DNA of 24,803 nt from Tateyamaria sp. (GCA_018668195.1 JABITU010000354.1:1-24803); one strand, 5' to 3'. Shown: positions 1 through 7,189, counted from the stretch's first letter. The notes: generated by a model not told the origin, from the sequence alone. A program made the numbers and translations.

Positions 1-565
1 CCAAGCTGGCGTTGCGCGTGTGATAATTGAACGTCCGCACAAGAAATGTCGCGTTACAATCCATACTGCACGCCCCGGTGTTATCATCGGTAAAAAAGGT
101 GCGGACATCGAAGGTTTGCGGAAAAAGCTGGCGAACCTGACGGACAGCGAGCTGCACCTCAATATCGTTGAAGTGCGCAAGCCAGAGTTGGATGCCGCAT
201 TGGTTGGTGAGAGCATTGCACAACAGTTGGAGCGTCGGGTGTCTTTCCGCCGTGCCATGAAACGTGCCGTGCAAAACGCCATGCGCATGGGTGCGCTTGG
301 TATTCGTGTGAACGTCGCAGGCCGCCTTGGTGGCGCCGAGATCGCGCGTACCGAGTGGTATCGCGAGGGTCGCGTGCCGCTGCATACTCTGCGGGCCGAT
401 ATCGATTACGCACACGTCGAGGCAACGACTGCCTATGGTATCATCGGGATCAAGACTTGGATCTTTAAAGGTGAAATCATGGAGCACGACCCTCAGGCGC
501 GTGACCGTAAAGCACAAGAACTCCAGGATGGTCCTGCGCCCCGTGGCGCTGGTGGCCGTCGCTAA
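1..565 (+). CDS. rpsC: 30S ribosomal protein S3 (uS3), 5'-truncated
   Basis: Structural protein of the small-subunit head that helps form the mRNA entry channel. The reading frame is open from base 2 at the window edge, so the N-terminus lies outside; the GTG at 20 is internal. The visible part begins just before the conserved [18 protein letters not shown] stretch and the KH-domain loop [12 protein letters not shown], followed by the C-terminal uS3 domain ([19 protein letters not shown], then [16 protein letters not shown]). It ends in a Gly/Arg-rich tail. Its stop (563-565) is followed by AAAGGAGG serving rplP, 14 bp away, so the two are cotranscribed. Identity is certain from motifs; only the left boundary is artificial. 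Confidence 0.97.
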   Translation, partial: QAGVARVIIERPHKKCRVTIHTARPGVIIGKKGADIEGLRKKLANLTDSELHLNIVEVRKPELDAALVGESIAQQLERRVSFRRAMKRAVQNAMRMGALGIRVNVAGRLGGAEIARTEWYREGRVPLHTLRADIDYAHVEATTAYGIIGIKTWIFKGEIMEHDPQARDRKAQELQDGPAPRGAGGRR

Positions 566-579
566 AGGAGGGCACATAG

Positions 580-993
580 ATGCTTCAACCAAAGCGTACC
601 AAATTCCGTAAGCAGTTTAAGGGCTCGATCAAGGGCAAAGCAAAGGGCGGGTCTGACCTGAACTTTGGGACCTTCGGCCTTAAGGCTCTGGAACCCGAGC
701 GGGTTACAGCCCGTCAAATCGAAGCGGCGCGTCGTGCCATGACTCGTCACATGAAACGTCAGGGCCGTGTCTGGATCAGAATATTCCCCGATGTACCAGT
801 GACTGCCAAGCCGATCGAAGTTCGGATGGGTAAAGGTAAAGGGTCTGTTGACCGCTGGGCCTGCAAGGTCAAACCTGGCCGCGTGATGTTCGAGATTGAC
901 GGCGTTAATGACGACATTGCACGCGAAGCACTGCGTCTGGCTGCTATGAAGTTACCGATCAAGACACGGGTCGTCGTTCGCGAGGACTGGTGA
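580..993 (+). CDS. rplP: 50S ribosomal protein L16 (uL16)
   Basis: Large-subunit protein near the A-site tRNA elbow and peptidyl-transferase centre. The 137-residue product has the family length and the hallmark blocks [30 protein letters not shown] and RMGKGKG. Arg82, in VRMGKGKG, is the equivalent of E. coli L16 Arg81, the residue hydroxylated by the oxygenase YcfD/RoxA; this matters because a 2OG oxygenase gene lies about 0.9 kb downstream. ATG at 580 follows a strong AAAGGAGG at 8-10 bp. In most bacteria rpmC follows within tens of bases; here a terminator-like hairpin and about 1.8 kb of other DNA follow instead. Confidence 0.98.
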   Translation: MLQPKRTKFRKQFKGSIKGKAKGGSDLNFGTFGLKALEPERVTARQIEAARRAMTRHMKRQGRVWIRIFPDVPVTAKPIEVRMGKGKGSVDRWACKVKPGRVMFEIDGVNDDIAREALRLAAMKLPIKTRVVVREDW

Positions 994-1033
994 TGTAAGG
1001 CGGGGATAGCCCTGTTCTATAGCGAGATTGAGG

Positions 1034-1062
1034 GCCCCCGACGTAAACGCGTTGGGGGCTTT
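1034..1062 (+). terminator. Rho-independent-like terminator after rplP
   Basis: Arms GCCCCCGACG (1034-1043) and CGTTGGGGGC (1050-1059) form a 10-bp stem with one G-U pair and a 6-nt loop, followed by only three T. The G/C-rich stem is strong, the U tract weak. It sits 40 bp after the rplP stop and would end or reduce transcription of the S10 block before rpmC, which fits the separate promoter seen before rpmC. Confidence 0.65.
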
Positions 1063-1237
1063 CGTGCTGAAACGCGAGCAATTCCTCCGGAGGCGCACTA
1101 GCCGGCGCGTGATCCAGAAACCGTGTGAAGTCGCGCATTACACGCAGATACATCGTCTGCGTCTTTGGCTGCAGCCCCTTGATCCGCATGTCTTCAAGGA
1201 AACGACGGCGCAGAGCCGGTAAATATTGGTCTGACAT
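1063..1237 (-). pseudogene. Tyrosine recombinase (integrase) N-terminal remnant
   Basis: On the minus strand an ATG at 1237, preceded by AGAAGG at good spacing, opens a frame whose first 57 residues look like the N-terminal core-binding (SAM-like) domain of tyrosine recombinases. The type is that found beside IS91-like transposases: PALRRRFLEDM, then TQTMYLRVMRDFTRFLDH, then PEELLAFQ. After residue 57 (about base 1067) the similarity stops and the frame reads through the rplP terminator into antisense rplP sequence. The catalytic domain with the R..HxxR..Y residues is absent, so it cannot recombine DNA. I read it as a stump left after insertion and deletion. Family assignment is from motif memory and was not searched. 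Confidence 0.6.
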
Positions 1238-1605
1238 TGAAACCTTCTGTCATCAGATTGAGAAGGCCCAATCGTCCAACAGGATCATCAGTTCACAAAA
1301 TCCACACCGTTAAAGTCAGTGCCCAACACCAACCACAAGCGCCATTACCGCGAGAGCGGTTTCGTCCTTGTCCGCAGTGCGGACGTTTCACCCCGTCCAT
1401 AGAATGACATCGACACGTCAGGGCGCGCTTCCCTGAAGTTGTGCTATCGCTTTTCACCCAATGATGCTCTGTCACTTAGGCGCTTTGGTTGGGCGGGCAC
1501 TGCGCCATGTGCACCTAATTCCCGAACGGCCACCATCAAACGGTGGCAATCCCGGCAGACGTGGCTAAGGTGATCACAAGGGTAATTGCGAAAGGTCCAA
1601 GCCGC
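1238..1605. other. Non-coding stretch with two small hairpins
   Basis: No convincing gene is visible. It contains two adjacent inverted repeats: ACCGC/GCGGT with a GAGA loop (1347-1360) and GTCCGC/GCGGAC with an AGT loop (1370-1384). A further GCCACC/GGTGGC pair lies at 1529-1547. Their close spacing resembles decayed mobile or intergenic-repeat DNA next to the integrase stump. No promoter could be assigned with confidence. Confidence 0.4.
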
Positions 1606-1812
1606 ATGAAACAAGTCCCCAAGCCTAACACCGACGAAGACCTGATCAAAGCGTTCCTCGATAAGGGCGGCGAGGTCAAGAAGGGGAAGACCAAGCCCAT
1701 GCCAGAGGGGTTGGGACTGTCGAACAATCAGTGGGGCAACACCCCGACCCGCGAGGAAAAAGCGGCGAGAAAAGCGGCCGAAGAGGTGAATAAGGCTGCT
1801 TCGAAAAAGTAA
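1606..1812 (+). CDS. Small basic hypothetical protein, 68 aa
   Basis: I do not recognise a named family. The frame continues upstream to a GTG at 1543, but that codon lies inside an inverted repeat with no ribosome site. ATG at 1606 has AAAGG about 11 bp upstream and is preferred, giving 68 residues. The product is hydrophilic: an acidic helix-like DEDLIKAFLDKGG, a central GKTKPMPEGLGLSNNQWGN, and a Lys/Ala/Glu-rich tail. There is no signal peptide, membrane segment or cysteine pair. The compact order (helix, conserved-looking Pro/Asn/Trp loop, charged tail) looks like a real cytosolic protein rather than chance. It faces the oxygenase gene convergently across a 63-bp gap containing a 7-bp hairpin. 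Confidence 0.5.
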   Translation: MKQVPKPNTDEDLIKAFLDKGGEVKKGKTKPMPEGLGLSNNQWGNTPTREEKAARKAAEEVNKAASKK

Positions 1813-1850
1813 GGGCTGCTAAAAAGTGTACCTTTGGCCCCGAAACTGTC

Positions 1851-1868
1851 ACGCGGATAGTTCCGCGT
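1851..1868. terminator. Hairpin between convergent genes
   Basis: ACGCGGA (1851-1857) and TCCGCGT (1862-1868) pair perfectly around a TAGT loop in the 63-bp gap between the 68-aa gene and the minus-strand oxygenase. There is no U tract on either strand, so it may be only an mRNA 3'-end stabiliser. Confidence 0.4.
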
Positions 1869-1875
1869 ACGCAGT

Positions 1876-2496
1876 TCATTCCCAGCCGTAGTTAAAAGAT
1901 ATAGAAACCCGCTCGTCTTCGCTCATGTTCATGGGCACTTCGTGGCGCAGCCAGCTTTCCCAAAGCAGGACGTCACCAACCGATGGGCGGGCGTAGTGAA
2001 ACTGCTGCAAATCCTCTGGGGCATTTTTGGTCCGACCGGGGGCCGCCATCATCATCGGCAGGCGGGGGTCTTCGAGCTTTAGCGCTGAAGTCCCTTTGGG
2101 CATTGCGACATAGGTCGTGCCAGAGATCACCGAGTGGGGGTGTATGTGGCCTGTGTGTATTCCGCCTTCTGGCAGGATGTTGATCCAAATGCTGTCTAGT
2201 TTTAGTGCCTTGTCACCCAGATCAAAGGCCAATTCGCCAACAAAGGCGGCGACGTGGGCGTCCAGCGCCTTGACCAGATCAGCAAAGATTGGGGACCGCC
2301 AAGGCAGATCATCGAGCGAGGCATAGGAGGTGTAACCCGGATACCCCTGAGTTTCGCACCAATCATGGCCTGCCTCATCATCTTCAGCGATGGCATAGCA
2401 ATTCTGCTCCAGTTCCGCCGGATCGACCTTGGGGCTAAATTCGGACAGCGAAGCGTGGTAAAGGCGGGTTGCAAAAAGCGATGTTATCTTGAGCAT
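1876..2496 (-). CDS. Putative 2-oxoglutarate/Fe(II)-dependent oxygenase (TIGR02466-like)
   Basis: A 206-residue soluble protein with the double-stranded beta-helix signature of the TIGR02466/2OG-FeII_Oxy_5 group. The visible elements are GHIHPHSVISGTTYV (His119/His121), a distal metal histidine in LLWESWLRHEVPMN (His185), and the 2-oxoglutarate-binding arginine in ERVSISFNY (Arg196). The first His pair replaces the classic HxD, as in relatives I recall. It is probably an oxygenase that couples 2OG decarboxylation to hydroxylation; the substrate is unknown. It has no signal peptide. It is transcribed against the ribosomal genes, inside the rplP-rpmC gap. A link to ribosome modification is only a guess from position. 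ATG at 2496 is the only sensible start, though I see no strong Shine-Dalgarno. Confidence 0.8.
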   Translation of the reverse strand: MLKITSLFATRLYHASLSEFSPKVDPAELEQNCYAIAEDDEAGHDWCETQGYPGYTSYASLDDLPWRSPIFADLVKALDAHVAAFVGELAFDLGDKALKLDSIWINILPEGGIHTGHIHPHSVISGTTYVAMPKGTSALKLEDPRLPMMMAAPGRTKNAPEDLQQFHYARPSVGDVLLWESWLRHEVPMNMSEDERVSISFNYGWE

Positions 2497-2690
2497 AGTA
2501 TTCCACTAACGCAATGTGCGGTGTTGAACCAGAGTAAGCGAGGGCATTTGCGCCAGTCGCTGCGCTATTCCTTCTGACTAATCGTTTGTGTTTCTCCATA
2601 GAGCCACAGCAAGGTGGGATGATTGGCCAAACCCCATGTTAGTCGTGGATCGCTGGTCGTGGGCAGAGTGCTACAAGTGAATAAATCCCC

Positions 2691-2719
2691 TTGCTATATA
2701 AGCAGCGCGCTCTTATACG
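2691..2719 (+). promoter_or_regulatory. Sigma-70-like promoter for the rpmC block
   Basis: -35 TTGCTA (2691-2696), an exact 17-bp spacer and -10 TATACG (2714-2719) lie 82 bp before the rpmC ATG. The start of transcription would be near 2726. The last -10 base is G rather than T; lack of this -7 T is common in Rhodobacter sphaeroides promoters, which then depend on CarD. It would restart transcription of the spc block after the rplP terminator. Confidence 0.6.
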
Positions 2720-2800
2720 ACCATTTCAATTGTCCACTCCACGGGAATCAGGGTGACGCTTTTGCAGCGGCTCTCGCGTGATGTTGAAAGGAAACGGCGC

Positions 2801-3001
2801 ATGAACGCCCAAGAACTTCGGGATAAGACCCCGGACCAGCTTCGTGATGAACTGGCAAATCTGAAAAAAGAGTCATTTAATCTGCGTTTTCAGCAGGCCA
2901 CAGGTCAGCTTGAAAATGCGTCGCGGCTGCGCACGGCTCGCCGTGATGCTGCGCGCGTCAAGACTATTCTAAACGAACAAGCCGCCAAAGCTGCGGAATA
3001 A
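2801..3001 (+). CDS. rpmC: 50S ribosomal protein L29 (uL29)
   Basis: Small helical large-subunit protein at the exit tunnel rim. The start at ATG 2801 gives 66 residues, the normal family length, and the typical opening [18 protein letters not shown], then [19 protein letters not shown]. The frame is open upstream to a GTG at 2753, but that 16-residue extension is not L29-like. AAAGGA lies about 8 bp before the chosen ATG. This is the first gene after the 1.8-kb interruption and probably the first gene of a new transcript; rpsQ follows after 12 bp. Confidence 0.95.
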   Translation: MNAQELRDKTPDQLRDELANLKKESFNLRFQQATGQLENASRLRTARRDAARVKTILNEQAAKAAE

Positions 3002-3013
3002 GGAGAGCACGAA

Positions 3014-3244
3014 ATGCCAAAGCGTATCCTGACTGGCGTCGTAACCTCCGACGCAAACGCACAAACAGTCACCGTGTCGGTGGAACGTCGTTTCACACAC
3101 CCGGTTCTGAAAAAGACCATTCGTAAGTCCAAGAAGTATCGGGCTCATGATGAACAGAATGCATATAAGGTGGGCGACAGCGTGCGCATCATTGAATGTG
3201 CACCAAAGTCCAAGACAAAGCGCTGGGAAGTGTTGCAGGCCTAA
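3014..3244 (+). CDS. rpsQ: 30S ribosomal protein S17 (uS17)
   Basis: Primary 16S rRNA-binding protein of the small-subunit body, with an OB-fold. The 76-residue product shows [19 protein letters not shown], the [12 protein letters not shown] stretch and [14 protein letters not shown], all standard for the family. AAGGAGAG lies about 6 bp before ATG 3014. It is 12 bp from rpmC. A 78-bp gap to rplN follows and contains only a weak G/C pairing; I see no terminator there. Confidence 0.97.
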   Translation: MPKRILTGVVTSDANAQTVTVSVERRFTHPVLKKTIRKSKKYRAHDEQNAYKVGDSVRIIECAPKSKTKRWEVLQA

Positions 3245-3322
3245 TCCTTCAACGTTTTTGCGCATTAATCGAAACCCTGGGGAAAAGGCACGCATCGCCC
3301 CCCAAAGGTCGGGAGAAACTAA

Positions 3323-3691
3323 ATGATCCAGATGCAAACCAACCTGGATGTTGCTGACAACAGCGGCGCACGCCGTGTTCAGTGCATTAAGGTACTGGGG
3401 GGCTCCAAGCGTAAATACGCATCCGTCGGCGACGTTATCGTCGTGTCGGTCAAGGAAGCCATCCCACGCGGCCGCGTCAAAAAAGGCGACGTCCGCAAGG
3501 CCGTCGTTGTACGCACGGCCAAAGAAGTTCGTCGCGACGATGGTACAGCTATTCGTTTCGACCGGAACGCCGCTGTTATCCTCAACAACAACAACGAACC
3601 CGTCGGAACCCGTATCTTTGGGCCAGTTGTTCGCGAGTTGCGTGGCAAGAACTTCATGAAAATTATCTCGCTGGCTCCGGAGGTGCTCTGA
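3323..3691 (+). CDS. rplN: 50S ribosomal protein L14 (uL14)
   Basis: Large-subunit beta-barrel protein that contributes to an intersubunit bridge. The length of 122 residues is exactly the family's. Motifs seen: [50 protein letters not shown] and [15 protein letters not shown] lies just upstream of ATG 3323. The stop TGA shares its A with the rplX ATG (TGATG), so translation of the two is probably coupled. Confidence 0.98.
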   Translation: MIQMQTNLDVADNSGARRVQCIKVLGGSKRKYASVGDVIVVSVKEAIPRGRVKKGDVRKAVVVRTAKEVRRDDGTAIRFDRNAAVILNNNNEPVGTRIFGPVVRELRGKNFMKIISLAPEVL

Positions 3692-3996
3692 TGGCTGCGA
3701 AACTTAAAAAGGGCGACAAGGTCGTCATGCTCACGGGCAAGGACAAGGGTCGTGAGGGTACGATTTCGTCGATCGACCCTAAAGCAAACAAAGCTGTCGT
3801 AGATGGCCTAAACATTGCGATCCGTGCAACCCGCCAAAGTCAAACGGCTCAAGGTGGTCGCATTCCCAAAGCTATGCCGGTGGACCTGTCCAATCTGGCG
3901 CTGCTGGATGCCAACGGTAAGCCAACCCGCGTTGGCTTTAAGATGGATGGTGATAACAAAGTTCGGTTTGCTAAAACAACAGGGGATGTGATCTGA
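3691..3996 (+). CDS. rplX: 50S ribosomal protein L24 (uL24)
   Basis: One of the two assembly-initiating large-subunit proteins. The N-terminal KOW motif is clear ([19 protein letters not shown], residues about 5-25), followed by [13 protein letters not shown] and the family's C-terminal GKPTRVGFK. It has 101 residues. The ATG overlaps the rplN stop (TGATG) and its own stop overlaps the rplE ATG in the same way. GGAGGT inside the end of rplN supplies the ribosome site. Confidence 0.97.
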   Translation: MAAKLKKGDKVVMLTGKDKGREGTISSIDPKANKAVVDGLNIAIRATRQSQTAQGGRIPKAMPVDLSNLALLDANGKPTRVGFKMDGDNKVRFAKTTGDVI

Positions 3997-4559
3997 TGCT
4001 TGACACTGCAACCTATACACCCCGCCTCAAGGCGCAGTATCGCGACACCATGCGTCCTGCGATGAAAGAGGAATTTGGCTACAAAAATGATATGCAGATC
4101 CCCCGTCTGGACAAAATTGTTCTGAACATCGGGTGTGGCGCTGAAGCCGTGCGTGACAGCAAGAAAGCCAAGTCCGCCCAACAGGACCTGACATCTATCG
4201 CTGGTCAGAAAGCACTTACAACCATTGCCAAGAAATCCATCGCTGGTTTCCGAGTGCGTGAAGATATGCCGCTGGGTGCCAAGGTTACCCTGCGTGGTGA
4301 CAGGATGTACGAATTCTTGGACCGGCTCATTACTGTCGCAATGCCCCGCGTTCGTGACTTTCGTGGCGTGTCGGGCAAGTCTTTCGATGGCCGTGGTAAC
4401 TATGCCATGGGCATGAAAGAGCACATCGTGTTCCCCGAGATCGACTTCGACAAAGTTGATGAGAACTGGGGAATGGACATCGTGATTACCACAACCGCAA
4501 ACACAGATGCCGAAGCAAAAGCCTTGCTCAAGCATTTCAACATGCCCTTCAACTCGTAA
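3996..4559 (+). CDS. rplE: 50S ribosomal protein L5 (uL5)
   Basis: Binds 5S rRNA in the central protuberance and contacts P-site tRNA. The 187-residue product has [52 protein letters not shown] and the C-terminal [15 protein letters not shown], then DIVITTTAN, all diagnostic. The start overlaps the rplX stop, leaving no room for the L24-L5 spacer that carries the S8 repressor site in E. coli; I did not find that site here. Confidence 0.98.
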   Translation: MLDTATYTPRLKAQYRDTMRPAMKEEFGYKNDMQIPRLDKIVLNIGCGAEAVRDSKKAKSAQQDLTSIAGQKALTTIAKKSIAGFRVREDMPLGAKVTLRGDRMYEFLDRLITVAMPRVRDFRGVSGKSFDGRGNYAMGMKEHIVFPEIDFDKVDENWGMDIVITTTANTDAEAKALLKHFNMPFNS

Positions 4560-4576
4560 GCGCAGAGGAAATAGAT

Positions 4577-4882
4577 ATGGCTAAAAAATCCATGATCGCG
4601 CGCGAAGTGAAGCGCGAAAAGCTGGTAAAAAAATATGCGGCCAAACGGGCCGAATTCAAAGCGATTATCAGCGATGAAACAAAACCAATGGAAGAGCGTT
4701 TTCGCGCGTCTTTAAAATTGGCGAAACTGCCGCGAAACAGCTCGGCTACGCGCCTGCACAACCGGTGCCAACTGACCGGACGTCCGCATGCGTATTACCG
4801 CAAGCTGAAAATCAGCCGGATTGCACTGCGGGACCTTGGTTCTGCTGGTCAGATCCCCGGCCTCGTCAAGTCCAGCTGGTAA
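4577..4882 (+). CDS. rpsN: 30S ribosomal protein S14 (uS14), zinc-free form
   Basis: Head protein needed late in 30S assembly. The 101-residue product belongs to the long, zinc-independent class: it lacks the CxxC pairs of the short form. It shows the long basic N-terminal half ([17 protein letters not shown]) and the conserved end [15 protein letters not shown], then [27 protein letters not shown] precedes ATG 4577. The gaps to rplE and rpsH are 17 and 13 bp. Confidence 0.97.
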   Translation: MAKKSMIAREVKREKLVKKYAAKRAEFKAIISDETKPMEERFRASLKLAKLPRNSSATRLHNRCQLTGRPHAYYRKLKISRIALRDLGSAGQIPGLVKSSW

Positions 4883-4895
4883 GGGAGAGAGAGAT

Positions 4896-5288
4896 ATGAA
4901 CGATCCTATCGCCGATATGCTCACCCGCATCCGCAATAGCCAAATGCGCGGGAAATCCGTGGTCTCGACCCCAGCGTCGAAACTGCGTGTCCGTGTCCTG
5001 GAAGTTTTGGCTGATGAAGGTTACATCCGCGGTTTCGAAGAAACCAAAGGTGATGATGGCCACCCCGCCATCGAGATCAGCTTAAAATACTACGAAGGCG
5101 AACCTGTTATTCGCGAGCTCAAGAGGGTATCAAAGCCCGGGCGTCGCGTTTACATGTCCGTCAATGACATCCCGTCGGTCCGTCAGGGCTTGGGTGTGTC
5201 GATTGTCTCCACCTCTCGGGGTGTGATGTCGGATGCAAATGCTCGCAGCCAGAACGTTGGCGGCGAAGTGCTTTGCACGATCTTCTAA
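4896..5288 (+). CDS. rpsH: 30S ribosomal protein S8 (uS8)
   Basis: Primary 16S rRNA binder of the platform and, in E. coli, the repressor of the spc operon. The start is ATG 4896, where the protein opens with [17 protein letters not shown] and has the usual length of 130 residues; the frame is open further up (to 4821) but that part is the antisense-free 3' end of rpsN in another frame. Motifs: [22 protein letters not shown] and the C-terminal [21 protein letters not shown] supplies the ribosome site. Confidence 0.97.
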   Translation: MNDPIADMLTRIRNSQMRGKSVVSTPASKLRVRVLEVLADEGYIRGFEETKGDDGHPAIEISLKYYEGEPVIRELKRVSKPGRRVYMSVNDIPSVRQGLGVSIVSTSRGVMSDANARSQNVGGEVLCTIF

Positions 5289-5298
5289 GGAGAAGCAG

Positions 5299-5832
5299 AT
5301 GTCTCGTATTGGTAAGAAACCGGTCGATCTGCCCACGGGTGTTACCGCATCCGTCTCTGGTCAGATGATTGAAGTCAAGGGCCCCAAGGGCGCGCGCACG
5401 TTCAAGGCCACTGATGATGTGACCTTGGCAGTGGAAGACAACGTGGTCACGATCACGCCACGTGGCAAGTCCAAACGGGCGCGTCAGCAGTGGGGCATGT
5501 CGCGCACTATGGTCCAGAACCTAGTCACAGGTGTAACCGATGGTTTCAAAAAAGAGCTTGAGATCCAGGGTGTTGGTTATCGTGCCAACATGCAAGGAAA
5601 CACGCTCAGGCTGAACCTCGGCTTGAGCCACGATGTCGACTACACACCGCCCGCCGGTGTAACTGTCACGGCCCCCAAGCAGACCGAGATCGTGGTCGAA
5701 GGGATCGACGAACAGCTGGTCGGCCAAGTTGCCGCCAACATTCGCGAATGGCGTAAACCTGAGCCCTACAAGGGCAAAGGTATTCGCTATAAAGGTGAAT
5801 TTATCTTCCGTAAGGAAGGCAAGAAGAAGTAA
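5299..5832 (+). CDS. rplF: 50S ribosomal protein L6 (uL6)
   Basis: Large-subunit protein beneath the GTPase stalk base, made of two homologous domains. The 177 residues begin at ATG 5299 ([15 protein letters not shown]) after AAGGAGAA. The typical [10 protein letters not shown] segment is in domain 1. [17 protein letters not shown] and the [15 protein letters not shown] hallmark lie in domain 2. Upstream in-frame codons to 5233 belong to the 3' part of rpsH in another frame and were excluded. Confidence 0.97.
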   Translation: MSRIGKKPVDLPTGVTASVSGQMIEVKGPKGARTFKATDDVTLAVEDNVVTITPRGKSKRARQQWGMSRTMVQNLVTGVTDGFKKELEIQGVGYRANMQGNTLRLNLGLSHDVDYTPPAGVTVTAPKQTEIVVEGIDEQLVGQVAANIREWRKPEPYKGKGIRYKGEFIFRKEGKKK

Positions 5833-5843
5833 GGACCAGACAT

Positions 5844-6203
5844 ATGGCAAACAGCAAACGGACCCTGTTCCTCAAGCGCCGCCTGCGCGTCCGGAACAAA
5901 CTTCGCAAAGTCAACGCTGGGCGTCCTCGCCTGAGCGTGCACCGTTCGAACAAAAACATCAGCGTACAGCTGATCGACGATGTTCAGGGCGTGACTTTGG
6001 CCTCCGCGTCAACTCTCGAAAAAGATTTGGGCGTCTTGGGCAAGAACAACGTCGAAGCGGCAGCCAAAGTTGGTGCAGCGATCGCAGAGCGTGCAAAAAA
6101 GGCAGGCGTGGAAGAAGCATATTTCGACCGCGGTGGTTTCCTTTTCCATGGCAAAGTGAAAGCAGTCGCTGACGCGGCACGCGAAGGTGGTCTAAAAATT
6201 TAA
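5844..6203 (+). CDS. rplR: 50S ribosomal protein L18 (uL18)
   Basis: 5S rRNA-binding protein of the central protuberance. The 119-residue product has [45 protein letters not shown] and the invariant [26 protein letters not shown] lies shortly before ATG 5844. Unlike its tight upstream spacing, 178 bp separate it from rpsE; that gap holds a perfect 8-bp hairpin and a minus-strand terminator. Confidence 0.97.
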   Translation: MANSKRTLFLKRRLRVRNKLRKVNAGRPRLSVHRSNKNISVQLIDDVQGVTLASASTLEKDLGVLGKNNVEAAAKVGAAIAERAKKAGVEEAYFDRGGFLFHGKVKAVADAAREGGLKI

Positions 6204-6210
6204 GGACATG

Positions 6211-6228
6211 GTGCGTAAGGTTACGCAC
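6211..6228 (+). repeat. Perfect inverted repeat just after rplR
   Basis: GTGCGTAA (6211-6218) and TTACGCAC (6221-6228) are perfect complements separated by GG, followed by CTTTG-like sequence with only three T. It begins 7 bp after the rplR stop. It could be a weak terminator, an RNA-processing hairpin or a protein-binding palindrome; the sequence alone does not decide. Confidence 0.5.
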
Positions 6229-6273
6229 TTTGTCGCTTGGGTGGATCAGAGTGCATAACTGCATTCAACCAAT

Positions 6274-6304
6274 AAAAAAAGCGGAAGGCGGTGTGCTGCC
6301 TTCC
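6274..6304 (-). terminator. Intrinsic terminator oriented on the minus strand
   Basis: Read on the minus strand, GGAAGGC and GCCTTCC form a perfect 7-bp stem with an 8-nt loop, then GC and seven T (the A run at 6274-6280). It is a textbook terminator for leftward transcription, but no minus-strand gene ends here: rpsE and rplR both run rightward. On the plus strand it lacks a U tract and should not stop the operon. Confidence 0.65.
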
Positions 6305-6381
6305 CGATGATCCGGGGGCGCTGTGCCCACCAGGGTTGACTAATAAACCGGCGTAAGCCGCCTATTGATAAGGAAGTTCTC

Positions 6382-6957
6382 ATGGCAGAACGTGAAAACC
6401 GTCGGGGCCCGCGTCGCGACCGCGATGAAGCACTGGAATTCTCAGATCGCTTGGTTGCGATCAACCGGGTCTCGAAGACCGTTAAGGGTGGTAAGCGCTT
6501 TGGCTTCGCAGCTCTGGTGGTGGTTGGTGACCAAAAGGGTCGCGTAGGCTTTGGCAAGGGCAAGGCCAAAGAAGTCCCCGAAGCCATCCGCAAGGCTACC
6601 GAGCAAGCCAAACGTCAAATGATCCGCGTTCAATTGCGCGAGGGTCGGACGCTGCACCACGATATGGAAGGCCGCCACGGCGCTGGCAAGGTCGTCATGC
6701 GGTCTGCGCCTGAGGGTACTGGTATTATTGCCGGCGGTCCGATGCGTGCGGTATTCGAGATGCTGGGTGTGAAGGACGTTGTTTCAAAATCCATTGGCTC
6801 ACAGAACCCTTACAACATGATCCGCGCCACCATTGACGGCCTCAAGAAAGAACAGTCGCCCCGTGGTGTCGCTAAGCGTCGTGGCAAGAAAGTCTCTGAC
6901 ATTCTGCCAAAGCGCGATGAAGCACCTGCTGCCGAAGCAGCCACCGAGGAGGCCTGA
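6382..6957 (+). CDS. rpsE: 30S ribosomal protein S5 (uS5)
   Basis: Small-subunit protein at the mRNA entry, important for decoding accuracy. The 191 residues include the N-terminal dsRNA-binding-like domain (residues about 22-85: [19 protein letters not shown], then [24 protein letters not shown] sequence). The C-terminal domain has [20 protein letters not shown] and the typical [17 protein letters not shown] Glu/Ala-rich tail ends it. AAGGAA precedes ATG 6382. The stop is 5 bp before rpmD. Confidence 0.97.
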   Translation: MAERENRRGPRRDRDEALEFSDRLVAINRVSKTVKGGKRFGFAALVVVGDQKGRVGFGKGKAKEVPEAIRKATEQAKRQMIRVQLREGRTLHHDMEGRHGAGKVVMRSAPEGTGIIAGGPMRAVFEMLGVKDVVSKSIGSQNPYNMIRATIDGLKKEQSPRGVAKRRGKKVSDILPKRDEAPAAEAATEEA

Positions 6958-6962
6958 GACTC

Positions 6963-7151
6963 ATGGCTAAGACAATTGTCGTCAAGCAAATCGGCTCGCC
7001 CATCCGTCGCCCTGCAAAACAGCGCGCGACCTTGATTGGTTTGGGTCTAAACAAGATGCACAAGACACGCGAACTGGAAGATACACCGTCGGTCCGTGGC
7101 ATGATCAATTCGATCCCTCACATGGTTGAGATCATCGAAGAACGAGACTGA
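6963..7151 (+). CDS. rpmD: 50S ribosomal protein L30 (uL30)
   Basis: Small large-subunit protein, not essential in many bacteria. The 62-residue length fits, with [28 protein letters not shown] opening and the C-terminal [15 protein letters not shown]. The ribosome site GAGGAGG overlaps the end of rpsE, indicating coupling. Normally rplO follows within a few bases; here two hairpins, one a strong terminator, end the block and rplO is 2.2 kb away. Confidence 0.96.
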   Translation: MAKTIVVKQIGSPIRRPAKQRATLIGLGLNKMHKTRELEDTPSVRGMINSIPHMVEIIEERD

Positions 7152-7155
7152 TGAT

Positions 7156-7174
7156 TGGCAGGGTTGCCCTGCCA
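7156..7174 (+). terminator. First hairpin after rpmD
   Basis: TGGCAGGG (7156-7163) and CCCTGCCA (7167-7174) pair perfectly around a 3-nt TTG loop, 4 bp after the rpmD stop. There is no U tract. It probably protects the transcript end created by the terminator that follows, or works as a tandem terminator. Confidence 0.5.
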
Positions 7175-7189
7175 TATTGCGAATAACGG

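Noticed and set aside
3980..4010. E. coli-style S8 repressor site at the rplX-rplE junction
   Set aside because: The genes overlap as TGATG and I could not see the internal-loop helix known from E. coli.
3849..4535. Minus-strand open frame of 228 codons opposite rplX and rplE
   Set aside because: Antisense shadow of two certain ribosomal-protein genes with no protein-like motif.
6336..6368. TTGACT at 6336-6341 as a promoter for rpsE
   Set aside because: The nearest -10-like hexamers (CCTATT, TATTGA) lie 19 and 21 bp away, outside the normal range.
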